Positions 38,610 to 48,712 of a DNA stretch of 64,000 bases are shown piece after piece. The DNA is from Citrobacter youngae. Its GTDB lineage: Bacteria; Pseudomonadota; Gammaproteobacteria; Enterobacterales; Enterobacteriaceae. The notes beneath the pieces were generated by a model, which was not told the DNA's origin, did not search any database, and saw nothing but the letters and a program-made list of their open reading frames with translations. The stretch covers positions 1-64,000 of the forward strand of contig NZ_RPOI01000010.1 of assembly GCF_003818115.1 (NCBI RefSeq), in the 5' to 3' direction. A program made the translations under genes and the position numbers. Every line of letters begins with the position of its first letter. Position 1 is the stretch's first letter.

Positions 38610-39532
38610 CGTTGACGCGCCATAAAACGACGACGCTGATCGTTATCCATAAAGGTCCAGGCAATAAAGCGACTCTGCTTTTGCCCCTGGGCCATCTCTT
38701 TTTTAACCACTTTCACCGCGCCCGCATCCGTTAATGCGTGGTACAGCGGAGGCAAATTCTCGCCGCGCGAAACCAGCGTGGTGAACCACATTACCTGGCG
38801 ACCAAAGGCCTGGCTTTCGGCGATCATTTTTTTGATGAACGCCACTTCACCGCCTTCACACCACAGCTCCTGCTGCTGTCCGCCAAAGTTCAGCGCATCA
38901 TCTTTGTCCTGGCCCAGATTGCGGCGTTTGCGCTCGCTTCCTGCGCGGGCTGAGGCCGCAGAATCATGGAATGGCGGGTTACACAATGTGGCTTCATACT
39001 GCTCATTTTTGTGAATGATACCGTTGAAGATTGCCGAAGCATCTTTCTGACGACGCAGACGAATAGCACGGGTTAACCCCGGATTGCCGTTTATGATCGC
39101 CTGAGCGCTGTTAAACGCTTCGCTACTGCTCTCACTGCCCGTAAATCGCCAGCCGTATTCATGCACGCCGATCAGAGGATAAATACAGTTTGCCCCTACG
39201 CCTATATCCAGGATGCTCGCATTTGCAGGGATGGTTCCGGTGGTTTCACCCAACAGGTCGGCCAGATGGTGAATGTAGTCCGCACGACCCGGAACCGGTG
39301 GGCAAAGAAAACCTTCCGGGATATCCCAGTTTGCCACCGCATAATAATGCGCCAGCAGTGCTTTATTGAGCGCCTTAACTGCCTGCGGGTTGGCGAAATC
39401 AACACTCTGCTCGCCGCCGGGCGTGAGGGTGAGAAATTGCGTCAGCTCGGGGGTAACCTGGCATAACGTCGCAAGATCATAGCGGCCATTGTGGCGGTTG
39501 CGTGGATGTAATCCCGGTTTCTGGGGGGGCAT
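38606..39532 (-). CDS. rlmF: 23S rRNA (adenine-1618-N6)-methyltransferase RlmF
   Basis: RlmF methylates N6 of A1618 in 23S rRNA. The 308-aa length equals E. coli. The Rossmann SAM-binding motif is [15 protein letters not shown] and the catalytic NPPF motif of N6-adenine methyltransferases is seen in CNPPFHDS. The start ATG is preceded by AAGGAGAATGCT. Its end overlaps ybiO by 4 bp, tail to tail. Confidence 0.94.
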   Translation of the reverse strand: MPPQKPGLHPRNRHNGRYDLATLCQVTPELTQFLTLTPGGEQSVDFANPQAVKALNKALLAHYYAVANWDIPEGFLCPPVPGRADYIHHLADLLGETTGTIPANASILDIGVGANCIYPLIGVHEYGWRFTGSESSSEAFNSAQAIINGNPGLTRAIRLRRQKDASAIFNGIIHKNEQYEATLCNPPFHDSAASARAGSERKRRNLGQDKDDALNFGGQQQELWCEGGEVAFIKKMIAESQAFGRQVMWFTTLVSRGENLPPLYHALTDAGAVKVVKKEMAQGQKQSRFIAWTFMDNDQRRRFMARQR

Positions 39533-39732
39533 AGCATTCTCCTTTTAACAGCGGCGTAAGATACCCGCATAACGCCACGGGGTAAACATACACAGCAGGG
39601 AAATTTCATTTTTTATACGAATTGCATCGTTCAAAAAATAGCCTGTTGTTGGTCGATTTTTTGCGGCAAATGCCCTGCAATGACGACCTAAACTTATCAG
39701 GCACGATCTGTTGTTTCTCAGAGGATATCATC

Positions 39733-39993
39733 ATGAAGAAATGCCTCACATTCCTTGCCGCTACCATACTTACCGGCATGACATTTGCGACTTTTGCTGC
39801 CCAGCCCAATGCCAGTCCTGCCAACGGTCCACTACAAGCCTCCGGTACGATTTCCGTGAGCGGAGCATCAAGTCTGGATGACCTCGAAGGTAAGCTGGCA
39901 GAAAAAGCCAAAGAGCAAGGCGCGAAAGGTTTTGTGGTTAATTCCGCTGGCGGTAAAAATCAGATGTACGGTACAGCAACTATTTATAAGTAA
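39733..39993 (+). CDS. mcbA: BhsA/McbA-family periplasmic protein McbA
   Basis: This small secreted protein of the DUF1471 (YhcN/BhsA) family has 86 aa, with a signal peptide to ATFAA (about residue 22) and then the ~60-residue domain with GTISVSGASSLDDLEGKLAEKA and the end GTATIYK. E. coli McbA was linked to mucoidy and biofilm and is repressed by McbR. I chose the ATG at 39733 over an upstream frame start because it begins the signal peptide. A related gene (ybiJ) lies at 43935. Confidence 0.9.
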   Translation: MKKCLTFLAATILTGMTFATFAAQPNASPANGPLQASGTISVSGASSLDDLEGKLAEKAKEQGAKGFVVNSAGGKNQMYGTATIYK

Positions 39994-40284
39994 CTCTCCC
40001 TCAGCTCAACTGCATTCGCCCTGAATGCAGTTTGCTGTCCTTTCTTTCTGAAATCCCCTGCATGAACTGTAACCGCCATGTTGGAATTTCGAATTCAATG
40101 TAAATAAATGTATTTATTTTTGAAGTAATGAATGCTAAAACGTCACACTTATTGATAATGCTTATCAAAATTATTATCAATTACGCATTTCATTCAGGCG
40201 AGGCCTGCAGGGTATAACGTCCACAGAGATGTCCCTTCGTTTGAGTGAAACCTTCTACTCAAAAATAATAAGTCATTCATTAAC
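39994..40284. promoter_or_regulatory. fiu upstream region
   Basis: This 291-bp gap holds the end of the mcbA transcript (CTGCATTCGCCCTGAATGCAG hairpin around 40010-40030, followed by TTTGCTGT) and the fiu promoter with its Fur box at 40154-40178. No other ORF is credible. Confidence 0.6.
40154..40178. promoter_or_regulatory. Fur box of fiu
   Basis: GATAATGCTTATC followed by AAAATTATTATC gives overlapping GATAAT/ATTATC units, matching the Fur consensus GATAATGATAATCATTATC with few changes. It lies about 110 bp before the fiu start. Fur repression of fiu is known in E. coli. Confidence 0.85.
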
Positions 40285-42570
40285 ATGGATAAAAATCGCA
40301 ACTTGCCGTCCAGTAGTTTTCATTCACTGACTTTTTTTGCCGGTCTGTGCATTGGCCTGTCTCCGGCAGCCCAGGCTGTAGCCGCAGGCGATCAGGATAA
40401 AAAACAAGAAGATACGTTGGTCGTTGAAGCGGCCAAACCTTCGCTGTACGCCCCAACACAGTCTGCCGACCCTAAATTCTCCCGCCCGGTGGCGGATACC
40501 ACTCGCACCATGACGGTCATTTCTGAGCAGGTTATTAAGGATCAGGGAGCAACCAATCTTACTGATGCGTTGAAAAACGTGCCGGGTGTTGGCGCATTTT
40601 TTGCGGGTGAAAATGGTAACTCCACCACCGGCGATGCGGTGTATATGCGAGGTGCTGACACCTCAAACAGCATCTATATCGACGGTATTCGTGATATTGG
40701 TAGCGTCACGCGTGACACCTTCAATACCGAACAGGTTGAAGTGATTAAAGGCCCTTCCGGTACCGACTATGGTCGCAGTGCCCCCACTGGCTCCATCAAT
40801 ATGATCAGCAAGCAGCCGCGCACCGATTCAGGTATTGATGCCTCAGCCAGCGTCGGTAGCGCCTGGTTTCGCCGGGGAACGCTGGATATCAATCAGGTCA
40901 TCGGTGACACCACCGCAGTACGCTTAAACCTGATGGGTGAAAAAACGCATGATGCCGGTCGCGACAACGTGCAGAATGAACGTTACGGCGTGGCCCCCTC
41001 TCTCGCTTTTGGCTTAGGTACCGAGAACCGACTGTATCTGAACTATCTACACGTTACTCAACACAACACACCGGATGGCGGTGTCCCCACCATCGGCCTG
41101 CCGGGTTACTCCGCGCCTTCCGCAGGTACTTCTGCACTGAATCATTCAGGAAAAGTGGATACGCATAATTTCTACGGTACAAACTCGGATTACGACGATT
41201 CGACGACCGATACCGCGACGATGCGTTTTGAACATGACCTGAACGACAGCACCACGATTCGCAACACCACCCGCTGGTCGCGCATTAAACAGGATTATCT
41301 GATGACGGCGGTAATGGGCGGCGCGTCTAACATCACCCAACCCACCAGCAGCGTCGACACCTGGACCTGGTCACGCCTGGCAAATACCAAAGATGTCAGC
41401 AATAAAATCCTGACCAACCAGACCAACCTGACCTCAAAGTTTTACACGGGATCCATCGGTCATGACATCAGCACCGGTGTGGAGCTGACGCGCGAAACGC
41501 AAACCAACTATGGCGTAGTCCCGATCACCCCGCCGCCGGTCAATATTTACTCACCGAACAGCAACGTGAACATTGGTGGATTATCCCGTAATGGCGCCAA
41601 CGCCAACGGCCAGACCGATACCTTCGGTATTTACGCCTTCGATACTCTGCAAATTACGCGTGATATTGAACTGAACGGTGGTATTCGTCTGGATAATTAT
41701 CGTACCGAGTATGACAGCGCCACCGCGTGCGGTGCTTCTGGCCGTGGTGCAGTTGCATGTCCGACAGGCGTCGCCAAAGGTTCTCCGGTTACGACCGTGG
41801 ATACTGCCAAATCAGGCAATCTGGTGAACTGGAAAGCGGGCGCGCTGTATCACCTGACCGATAACGGCAATGTCTACATTAACTATGCCGTTTCTCAGCA
41901 ACCGCCGGGCGGCAGTAACTTTGCCCTTGCACAGGGCGGAAGCGGTAACAGCGCCAACCGGACCGATTTTAAACCGCAGAAAGCGAAAACCAGCGAGATC
42001 GGCACCAAATGGGAGGTGCTGGATAAGCGCCTGCTGTTAACCGCCGCGATTTTCCGTACGGATATTGAAAATGAAGTAGAGCAGAACGACGACGGAACAT
42101 ATTCCCAGTACGGGGAGAAACGCGTTGAAGGCTACGAACTCTCTGTAGCTGGCAACATCACTCCCGCATGGCAGGTTATTGGGGGATACACCCAGCAACG
42201 CGCCACGATCCACAGCGGCAAAAACGTTGCTCAGGATGGTTCTTCTTCCCTGCCCTATACGCCGGAACATGCCTTCACGCTGTGGAGCCAGTATCAGGCT
42301 ACCGATGATATTTCCGTTGGCGCGGGCGCACGTTACGTGGGCAGTATGCATCGCGGCTCGGACGGCGCCGTGGGTACGCCATCTTATACTGAAGGCTACT
42401 GGGTTGCGGATGCCAAGTTAGGCTATCGCGTAAACCGCAATCTCGATTTCCAGCTGAACGTCTATAACCTGTTCGACACCGATTATGTATCCTCCATTAA
42501 CAAGAGTGGATACCGTTACCATCCGGACGAGCCAAGAACCTTCCTGCTCACCGCCAATATGCATTTCTGA
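40285..42570 (+). CDS. fiu: Catecholate siderophore receptor Fiu
   Basis: Fiu is a TonB-dependent outer-membrane transporter for monomeric catecholates such as dihydroxybenzoylserine; it also takes in catechol-substituted beta-lactams. The 761-aa precursor has a signal peptide ending near AQAVAA, a TonB box (DTLVVEA), a plug domain with TDALKNVPGVGAFFAGENG and YMRGADTSNSIYIDGIR, then a 22-strand barrel ending in NMHF. Length is one residue more than E. coli. It lies behind a Fur box and ahead of ybiX and ybiI with short gaps, which suggests one iron-regulated operon. Confidence 0.96.
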   Translation: MDKNRNLPSSSFHSLTFFAGLCIGLSPAAQAVAAGDQDKKQEDTLVVEAAKPSLYAPTQSADPKFSRPVADTTRTMTVISEQVIKDQGATNLTDALKNVPGVGAFFAGENGNSTTGDAVYMRGADTSNSIYIDGIRDIGSVTRDTFNTEQVEVIKGPSGTDYGRSAPTGSINMISKQPRTDSGIDASASVGSAWFRRGTLDINQVIGDTTAVRLNLMGEKTHDAGRDNVQNERYGVAPSLAFGLGTENRLYLNYLHVTQHNTPDGGVPTIGLPGYSAPSAGTSALNHSGKVDTHNFYGTNSDYDDSTTDTATMRFEHDLNDSTTIRNTTRWSRIKQDYLMTAVMGGASNITQPTSSVDTWTWSRLANTKDVSNKILTNQTNLTSKFYTGSIGHDISTGVELTRETQTNYGVVPITPPPVNIYSPNSNVNIGGLSRNGANANGQTDTFGIYAFDTLQITRDIELNGGIRLDNYRTEYDSATACGASGRGAVACPTGVAKGSPVTTVDTAKSGNLVNWKAGALYHLTDNGNVYINYAVSQQPPGGSNFALAQGGSGNSANRTDFKPQKAKTSEIGTKWEVLDKRLLLTAAIFRTDIENEVEQNDDGTYSQYGEKRVEGYELSVAGNITPAWQVIGGYTQQRATIHSGKNVAQDGSSSLPYTPEHAFTLWSQYQATDDISVGAGARYVGSMHRGSDGAVGTPSYTEGYWVADAKLGYRVNRNLDFQLNVYNLFDTDYVSSINKSGYRYHPDEPRTFLLTANMHF

Positions 42571-42613
42571 TCCATCTCGTGGGGCGTAAGCCCCACTTTC
42601 AGGAGAAACACTG

Positions 42614-43291
42614 ATGATGTACCACATTCCCGGCGTTCTGTCGGCGCAGGATGTCGCCTGGTTTCGCGAACAACTGGACGCTGCCGACTGGGTTGATGGC
42701 CGCGCAACCACCGGCACTCAGGGCGCGCAGGTAAAAAACAACCAGCAGGTGGATACGCAAAGTGAGCGTTACGGCATTTTGCAACAGGCGGTACAAACCG
42801 CGGTGAATAACAGCCCGCTTTTCTTCGCCGCAGCATTACCGAAAACGCTCTCCACACCGCTGTTTAATCGCTACCAGAACAACGAAACCTACGGTTTTCA
42901 CGTTGATGGCGCGGTGCGTAGTCACCCGGAAAACGGCTGGATGCGCACAGACCTTTCCGCCACCTTATTCCTCAGTAATCCCGACGATTATGCGGGAGGA
43001 GAGCTGCTGGTCAATGACACCTACGGCCAGCATGCGGTGAAACTTCCGGCAGGCGATCTGGTGCTTTACCCTTCCAGCAGCTTGCACTGCGTTACGCCGG
43101 TAACCCGTGGGGTTCGTGTGGCATCGTTTATGTGGATCCAGTCGATGATCCGTGATGACAAAAATCGCGCCATGCTGTTTGAACTGGATAAAAACATTCA
43201 GTCCCTGAAGGCACGTCATGGGGAAAGTAGCGAGATCCTGTCATTACTCAATCTCTACCATAACCTGCTGCGCGAATGGTCTGAAATCTGA
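42614..43291 (+). CDS. ybiX: Fe(II)/2-oxoglutarate hydroxylase YbiX (PiuC-like)
   Basis: YbiX is a PKHD-type hydroxylase that uses Fe(II) and 2-oxoglutarate. The iron ligands are His96 and Asp98 (FHVDGAV) and His158 (SSLHCVTPV), and Arg168 should bind 2-oxoglutarate. The 225-aa length equals E. coli. Related genes (PiuC) also follow TonB receptors. The substrate is not known; a role in siderophore handling is inferred from the gap of only 43 bp after fiu. Confidence 0.92.
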   Translation: MMYHIPGVLSAQDVAWFREQLDAADWVDGRATTGTQGAQVKNNQQVDTQSERYGILQQAVQTAVNNSPLFFAAALPKTLSTPLFNRYQNNETYGFHVDGAVRSHPENGWMRTDLSATLFLSNPDDYAGGELLVNDTYGQHAVKLPAGDLVLYPSSSLHCVTPVTRGVRVASFMWIQSMIRDDKNRAMLFELDKNIQSLKARHGESSEILSLLNLYHNLLREWSEI

Positions 43292-43366
43292 TACCGCTGA
43301 TGAGTGGTCGTTTTTCGCCCATCACATTCGCTATACTTATTCTGTAGACATCAACAGGAGGTACAT

Positions 43367-43633
43367 ATGGCATCCGGATGGGCAAATGACGACGCTGTTA
43401 ACGAACAGATCAACAATACGATTGAAGATGCTGTTGCCCGCGCCCGCGGTGAGTTACCGACGGGGGAAAGTCTGCATGAATGTGAAGAATGTGGCAATCC
43501 TATCCCGCAGGCGCGCCGTGAAGCGGTACCCGGCGTGCGTTTGTGCATCTCCTGCCAGCAGGATAAAGATTCACATAACTCTGCATTTTCAGGATATAAT
43601 CGCAGAGGTTCGAAAGACAGCCAGCTACGTTGA
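43367..43633 (+). CDS. ybiI: DksA/TraR-type zinc-finger protein YbiI
   Basis: The 88-aa protein has the C4 zinc finger of the DksA/TraR family: CEECGNPIP and CISCQQ give CxxC-x17-CxxC. It lacks the long coiled coil of DksA. I chose the ATG at 43367 (MASGWANDD), with AGGAGGTACAT upstream, over a longer reading from 43304. It ends in RRGSKDSQLR like E. coli YbiI. Its function is not established; it may share the fiu-ybiX transcript. Confidence 0.92.
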   Translation: MASGWANDDAVNEQINNTIEDAVARARGELPTGESLHECEECGNPIPQARREAVPGVRLCISCQQDKDSHNSAFSGYNRRGSKDSQLR

Positions 43634-43934
43634 CTCATCTTTACCAAAAGTTTCAGCGCATACGATTTCCTTTACGAGCACGCTTTTTCACTCGCGGTGT
43701 AGCAAAATGTGCCGTTGTCACTTTCTCTGTAAAGCGCTATGACAAGAACTGTAAATCCCTCTTCTGAATTTATTAATATTCAATAAGTTATTTGTCATTC
43801 AATTTTTTTGATTGATGTCGTCAATTCTATTCGATTTTCTCTCACCGAAAAAAACGTGATACTTCTCACATCGACAGAACAACGTCTGCTGAACAGAACA
43901 TCGACTAACCGAATAAACCTGCGAGAGAAAAATC
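43634..43934. other. ybiI-ybiJ intergenic region
   Basis: This 301-bp AT-rich gap contains no ORF with family resemblance. AATTTTTTTGATTG near 43801-43815 is a T-run without a clear stem. The ybiJ promoter and a long leader must lie in the second half; GAACAGAACATCGACT is a short repeat-like stretch (CAGAACA occurs twice, about 43875-43900). No operator was identified. Confidence 0.45.
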
Positions 43935-44195
43935 ATGAAAAACATTAAATTTGCTGTTGCTGCTATCGCCCTGTCTACCCTGTCATTTGGTGTTTTCGCT
44001 GCTGAGCCGGTTACCTCCACTCAGGCGCAAAGCATGAATAAAATGGGTGTGGTATCTGCTGATGGCGCCACCACGCTGGACGGCCTGGAAGCAAAACTGG
44101 CTGAAAAAGCAGCTGCTGCTGGTGCAAGTGGTTACAGCATCACCTCCGCTGTCGGCAACGACAAAATGAGCGGCACCGCGGTTATCTACAAATAA
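43935..44195 (+). CDS. ybiJ: BhsA/McbA-family periplasmic protein YbiJ
   Basis: This 86-aa DUF1471 protein has a signal peptide ending in FGVFA and a mature domain with GVVSADGATTLDGLEAKLAEKA and GTAVIYK. It matches E. coli YbiJ. The start is preceded by GCGAGAGAAAAATC. It is a second copy of the family in this window, the other being mcbA at 39733, and the two share the KLAEKA helix and a terminal IYK. Members respond to stress and affect biofilm, but the role of YbiJ is unknown. Confidence 0.9.
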   Translation: MKNIKFAVAAIALSTLSFGVFAAEPVTSTQAQSMNKMGVVSADGATTLDGLEAKLAEKAAAAGASGYSITSAVGNDKMSGTAVIYK

Positions 44196-44260
44196 CCAAC
44201 AGAATTCCTGTACGACCCAATGCTCCAACCCTCATTGACCCTGTTTGTTACCCTTTGTTT

Positions 44261-44290
44261 GCCCGTCCGCCACTGGACGGGCTTTTTTTT
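44261..44290. terminator. Terminator of ybiJ
   Basis: GCCCGTCC and GGACGGGC arms enclose a 6-nt loop and are followed by eight T residues. It lies 65 bp after the ybiJ stop and runs up to the end of convergent hcxB. Confidence 0.92.
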
Positions 44291-44292
44291 AT

Positions 44293-45378
44293 CTAACGTT
44301 CAAGCCGTTGGCGAAACGCCTGCAATACCGCATCCGGCATACCGATTTGCTGTGCCGCCTCACATATCGCTTGCCAACTTCCGGCATCAAGCGGGATACC
44401 CTGCGCCAGCCGCTCTTCACGGGTATTCACTTCCCACTCACCCGGTAACAGGATGGGCGTATCCTCAGCATGCGGCGACGCTTTGACCCATTCAGCAAAT
44501 GCCGAAACCTGATTGTCACAGTCCGGGGCACCGAATAGTGTTGGGTTAATGATGATCGTGGTCATGCAGTTAATAATGGCGTCTGCGCTGTTCTGCAAAC
44601 TGGCTTCGTGGGTCGTTTTACCGCCAGAAAGCGCACCGCCCATGATTTCACACATTGCCGCCAGCGCGTAGCCTTTATGCTGGGCAAAGGTGAGCAGCGA
44701 GCCCAATGGCGATTCCTGCATAACGGCAGGATCGGTAGTAGGAGCCCCCTGAGCATCAATCAGACAGCCCGGCGCAACCGGCTCACCTTTGTGCCACGCC
44801 ACGCGCGTTTTACCAAAAGCGATGGCGCTGGTCGCGTAGTCCAGCAGCAACGGGAAATCATTTTTACGTGGAAACACAACGCAGAAAGGGTTGGTGCCAA
44901 AACGGCTATCACGACCATGGAACGGGGCAACCATCGGGATCCCCACCACATTCACAAAGTGTATAGAGACAAAGCCCGCCGCCGCACACTGCTCCGCCCA
45001 GTAGCCAATGCGCCCAATGTGGTGAGAATTATGCAGTGCTACCGCAGCAATTCCATACTGCTGTGCTTTCTCAATCCCCAGCGCGATAGCTTCATGCGCG
45101 GCTACCTGACCAAATGCGCAATCCCCATCCAGCGTAACCACTGCGCCCGCATCTTTGACCACTTTGGCATGACGATTGATCTGCAGATGTCCCTGCGAGA
45201 ATGAGCGAATGTAGCTTGGGATCATCCCGATACCGTGTGAATCATGCCCGGCGAGGTTTGAGGCTATCAGATGATCGGCCACCAACTGCGCCTCCTGCTC
45301 GTCACTCCCCATCTGTCGGAAAACGGCCTGAATAAACGCATGTAGCGTTGGCGCGTGAAAGCGATGTCCACTGTCCAT
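44293..45378 (-). CDS. hcxB: Hydroxycarboxylate dehydrogenase HcxB (YbiC)
   Basis: HcxB is a cytosolic NAD(P)H-dependent dehydrogenase of the malate/L-lactate (LDH2/MDH2) family that reduces 2-oxo acids. The 361-aa length equals E. coli. Family motifs are NLAGHDSHGIGMIPSY near residue 45, ALHNSHHIGRIGYWAE, GTNPFCVVFP and LDYATSAIAFGK. I chose the ATG at 45378 (MDSGHRFHAP), with CAGGAGATAACA upstream. It is 171 bp downstream of ybiB, so probably has its own promoter. Confidence 0.93.
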   Translation of the reverse strand: MDSGHRFHAPTLHAFIQAVFRQMGSDEQEAQLVADHLIASNLAGHDSHGIGMIPSYIRSFSQGHLQINRHAKVVKDAGAVVTLDGDCAFGQVAAHEAIALGIEKAQQYGIAAVALHNSHHIGRIGYWAEQCAAAGFVSIHFVNVVGIPMVAPFHGRDSRFGTNPFCVVFPRKNDFPLLLDYATSAIAFGKTRVAWHKGEPVAPGCLIDAQGAPTTDPAVMQESPLGSLLTFAQHKGYALAAMCEIMGGALSGGKTTHEASLQNSADAIINCMTTIIINPTLFGAPDCDNQVSAFAEWVKASPHAEDTPILLPGEWEVNTREERLAQGIPLDAGSWQAICEAAQQIGMPDAVLQAFRQRLER

Positions 45379-45549
45379 TGTTATCTCCTGTTGTGTTGCG
45401 TGTTTGTTGTGTTTCTTATTTTTCAACAAACTATGCTGCGCTACGGTCGCCAGGAGGTCAATAAACGTGCAGAAATTTCACGTTGCAGAGGGGGCTGGAC
45501 AGGAACGACTGACGGGCCAGATGACAGGCCCGTCGGGATGAAGAAAGGG

Positions 45550-46518
45550 TCAGAAGCTTTGATCGACGCGAGCAAGCCCGTCTGCCAGCGTGGCGGATTC
45601 TCCGGTGGCCACCAGACAGCAGGCCATCTGAATTTTCAATGAGGCCGGTATCGGCTCGCTTCCGGCCAGACAGCGTTCTATCCAGCGGGCAGTGGTTTCC
45701 GGATCTTTTGCTACCGGCAGTGGGACTGGCTCGTCAGGCATCTCACTCTGGCGGTCCTGTAGCACGCGCACTCCCGTCGGGTCTATCAGGCTTATCTGCG
45801 GACAGCGCTGCGGGTTGGCGTACACCTCGCCTTCGGTACCGTGCATCAGCAGACCACGGCCGCCGATGTCGCCAAAAAATTTCGCCACTCGCGAGACATA
45901 TTCAGGATGAGAAACACTGGCAAGACGCAGCGCGGCATCTTCTGCAAACGGCGTGGCCAACTTCGCCAGCGTATGTGCACTGTTGCGCACCCCCATTCTC
46001 CAGCGCATCGCCAGTTGCTTATCCAGAGGCGGACACAGCGCGCGCACCGGAATAAATACCGGTTCATGACCATCCAGTTTTGCCTGTGCCTGGCCGGCAT
46101 GCAGCGTGGGCATGATCCCCATCAGCTCAAAAATGGTTTCTGTCAGCACGCGGGTAGGATCCTCGCTGACGCCGTGCACCACCACCGGGAAGCCCAGCTT
46201 ATGCAATAAGATAGCCAGCAGCGGCGTCAGATTGGCCTGCTTGCGCGCGCCATTGTAGCTGGGAATGACAATGGGCATGGGTTTGGCAACCGGCGGCGTC
46301 AGGCGAATGGTGTGGTTTTGCATCGCTTCGTAAAAGCCCAGCATTTCCGCTTCTCCCTCGCCTTTAATGCGCAACGCAATCAGCACGCCGCCCATTTCAA
46401 GATCCGGTACATCGCCATTCAGCATATGGGTATACAGTCCGCGAGCAGTATCCTGGTCCAGGTCACGCGCGTGATTTTTACCTCGCCCAATCTCTTTGAT
46501 GATTTTGCGGTAATCCAT
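45550..46518 (-). CDS. ybiB: TrpD2-type nucleic acid-binding protein YbiB
   Basis: YbiB has the anthranilate phosphoribosyltransferase (TrpD) fold but is a DNA/RNA-binding protein in E. coli, not a tryptophan enzyme. The 322-aa sequence has the N-terminal helical domain (DYRKIIKEIGRGKNHARDL) and the glycosyltransferase-3 domain (HKLGFPVVVHGVSEDPTRV). The ATG at 46518 has GAAAGGAGTTATCG upstream. It begins 29 bp after dinG ends on the same strand, so it should be read from the SOS-regulated dinG promoter. Confidence 0.92.
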   Translation of the reverse strand: MDYRKIIKEIGRGKNHARDLDQDTARGLYTHMLNGDVPDLEMGGVLIALRIKGEGEAEMLGFYEAMQNHTIRLTPPVAKPMPIVIPSYNGARKQANLTPLLAILLHKLGFPVVVHGVSEDPTRVLTETIFELMGIMPTLHAGQAQAKLDGHEPVFIPVRALCPPLDKQLAMRWRMGVRNSAHTLAKLATPFAEDAALRLASVSHPEYVSRVAKFFGDIGGRGLLMHGTEGEVYANPQRCPQISLIDPTGVRVLQDRQSEMPDEPVPLPVAKDPETTARWIERCLAGSEPIPASLKIQMACCLVATGESATLADGLARVDQSF

Positions 46519-46547
46519 CGATAACTCCTTTCCTGTTGCTCGCATCG

Positions 46548-48698
46548 TTAACGCCGACGGCGGCGCGTGGGTTTCGCTTTTTCTTTTGGTTTTACTATAA
46601 CGTCTGGCACAGCAGGCTGCTCTATCGGAAAAATGGGTAACGCATTCAGTAAACGCTTGCCATAGTTTTTGGTCAACAACCGCTTATCGTAGATCACAAC
46701 TTCACCCCAGCAGCCATGGCTACGAATGAGTCGCCCCACCTGCTGGATCAAATTGAACGACGCTGCTGGTAAGCTTTGCACCTCAAAAGGGTAGCGGTTC
46801 AGGCTTTTCAGCCACTCGCCCTCAGTGACCACTACCGGACTATCGATGGGCGGAAACGCGATTTTGTGAATATGTACCTGGGTCAGCAATTCGCCTTTCA
46901 AATCCAGACCTTCGGCAAAAGATTGCAGTCCAACCAGTACACTGCGTTCACCGTTTTCCACCCGCTTTCGGTGTAACTCCACCAGACGATAGCGCGGCTG
47001 GTCGCCCTGTACCAGCAGCAGCAAGCGCAGATCGGTAACGTGCTCAAGAAAACGCTGCATCGCCCGTCCGCTGGCAAAAAGCACCAACATGCCCTGATGC
47101 TTTTTACTTTCCAGTTGCTCGCGGAAATAGGCGGCCATTTCCGCGATATGCTGCTCTTCGTTATCAATTAACGGTTCGTAGCGCATCTGCGGAATGACGA
47201 TTTTGCCCTGTTCAACGTGGTTAAACGGTGAGTCCAGTGCAACAAAGCGATCTCCCGCTTTTTCTTTCAGACCGCTCATCTCCTGCAGACGCGAGAAGCT
47301 ATTGAGAGAACGCAGCGTGGCAGAGGTGACAATAATATGCGGTACGCTACGCCACAGCAGTCTTTCGAGCTGATCGCTCACGCGGATCCCCACGCAGTGA
47401 AACCAGACGTGGATCTGTCCGTCACGCACCTCGCGCGTCGCCCATTTACTCACCGGCGCACCTGATGACTGTGCCAGCGACGCCAGACGCCACAATTTGC
47501 TTTGCGCCTCGAACATGCCCAATGCCCGGTTCATCTGCAAAATAACCCGATGCAGACGCACAATATCGTGGGTACCGGTTTTTTCACTGAGATCGTTGAG
47601 GAACAGTTCTGCCAGGCCGCGCAGCATTTCCGTCAGTTTCGCCAGCCGCTGGCAGATCTCCATCACTTCACCAGGCAGTTCTCCCATTGCAAAGCGGTGT
47701 TCCGCTTCCTGGGTAGCGGGCATATAGAGATTGAGGATGTTATTAAGTGAAGCAATCAGTTCATACAGCTCTTCACAGTGACCGTTCAACCGCTCGGCAT
47801 TCGCCAGCGGCGGCGTGGTTTTCGGGCGGAACTGCTCCATGCAGGTCGCCACTAATTTGCAGAACAGATCCAACTGAAGTCGATACCATGGGGCACTGAT
47901 TTCTGCACTCATCTCCAGCGCATCGCGGGCGACGTCCGGCAAATGATGGCCTTCATCAAGGACTAACAGCAGGTTTTTCGGCTCCGGCAAAACGGCTTCG
48001 CTTTCCATTGCCGCCATCACCAGCGCGTGGTTGGCTACCACCACTTCGGCTTCCTGAATCTCGCGGCGGGCGACAAAAAAAGGGCATTCACGATAGTAGT
48101 GACAGTTGCGATTCAGACAGCTGGCTTTATCGGTGCTCAGACGCTGCCAGAGTCCGTCGTCAATGGCGATATCGGTGTGATCGCGCAGTCCGTCCCATTT
48201 ATAGCTGTCGAGATCGCCTTTCAACCTGGCGCAGCGCTTTTGTTCTTCCTGATTATTTGGCGTCAGGTCATCGTCGAGAAAGGCCAGCAGATCCTGTTGA
48301 TTGGGTTCGGTACTGGCCAGCGCGGCCAAATTGCGCGGGCAGACATAACGACCACGACCAAAAGCAGCGGTAAAACGCAGATCGGGGATGATTTTACGCA
48401 GCAACGGCAGGTCTTTGCTGTAGATCTGATCCTGCAACGCAACGTTAGCGGTACTGACCACCAGCGTTTTCTGTTCTTCACGCGCAATGGCAATACCGGG
48501 AATCAGATACGACAGGGTTTTCCCCACTCCGGTCGGCGCTTCAATCGCCAGATGCCGTCCTTCTTCACCTGCCAGCGTTTTCGCGACGTCAGCAATCATC
48601 TGCCGCTGCGGCGCACGGGGGATAAAATCAGGGATCTGTTCCTGAAGCGCCTTATACCAGGCGGCGATTTGCGCTTTTAACGCAGCCGTAAGTGCCAT
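46548..48698 (-). CDS. dinG: ATP-dependent DNA helicase DinG
   Basis: DinG is a 5'-3' iron-sulfur helicase of the XPD/Rad3 type that unwinds R-loops, D-loops and forks after damage. The 716-aa length equals E. coli. Walker A is APTGVGKT (54-61). The four cluster cysteines start at Cys120 (RYVC) and continue in CLNRNC...CPFF. The DEAH-like box is LDEGHHLPD and motif VI is QQVGRLIRSHG. I chose the ATG at 48698 (MALTAALKAQ); the upstream ATG at 48794 lies in the rhlE end region. A LexA box sits just upstream. Confidence 0.96.
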   Translation of the reverse strand: MALTAALKAQIAAWYKALQEQIPDFIPRAPQRQMIADVAKTLAGEEGRHLAIEAPTGVGKTLSYLIPGIAIAREEQKTLVVSTANVALQDQIYSKDLPLLRKIIPDLRFTAAFGRGRYVCPRNLAALASTEPNQQDLLAFLDDDLTPNNQEEQKRCARLKGDLDSYKWDGLRDHTDIAIDDGLWQRLSTDKASCLNRNCHYYRECPFFVARREIQEAEVVVANHALVMAAMESEAVLPEPKNLLLVLDEGHHLPDVARDALEMSAEISAPWYRLQLDLFCKLVATCMEQFRPKTTPPLANAERLNGHCEELYELIASLNNILNLYMPATQEAEHRFAMGELPGEVMEICQRLAKLTEMLRGLAELFLNDLSEKTGTHDIVRLHRVILQMNRALGMFEAQSKLWRLASLAQSSGAPVSKWATREVRDGQIHVWFHCVGIRVSDQLERLLWRSVPHIIVTSATLRSLNSFSRLQEMSGLKEKAGDRFVALDSPFNHVEQGKIVIPQMRYEPLIDNEEQHIAEMAAYFREQLESKKHQGMLVLFASGRAMQRFLEHVTDLRLLLLVQGDQPRYRLVELHRKRVENGERSVLVGLQSFAEGLDLKGELLTQVHIHKIAFPPIDSPVVVTEGEWLKSLNRYPFEVQSLPAASFNLIQQVGRLIRSHGCWGEVVIYDKRLLTKNYGKRLLNALPIFPIEQPAVPDVIVKPKEKAKPTRRRRR

Positions 48699-48712
48699 GA
48701 GAAAACCTGAAA

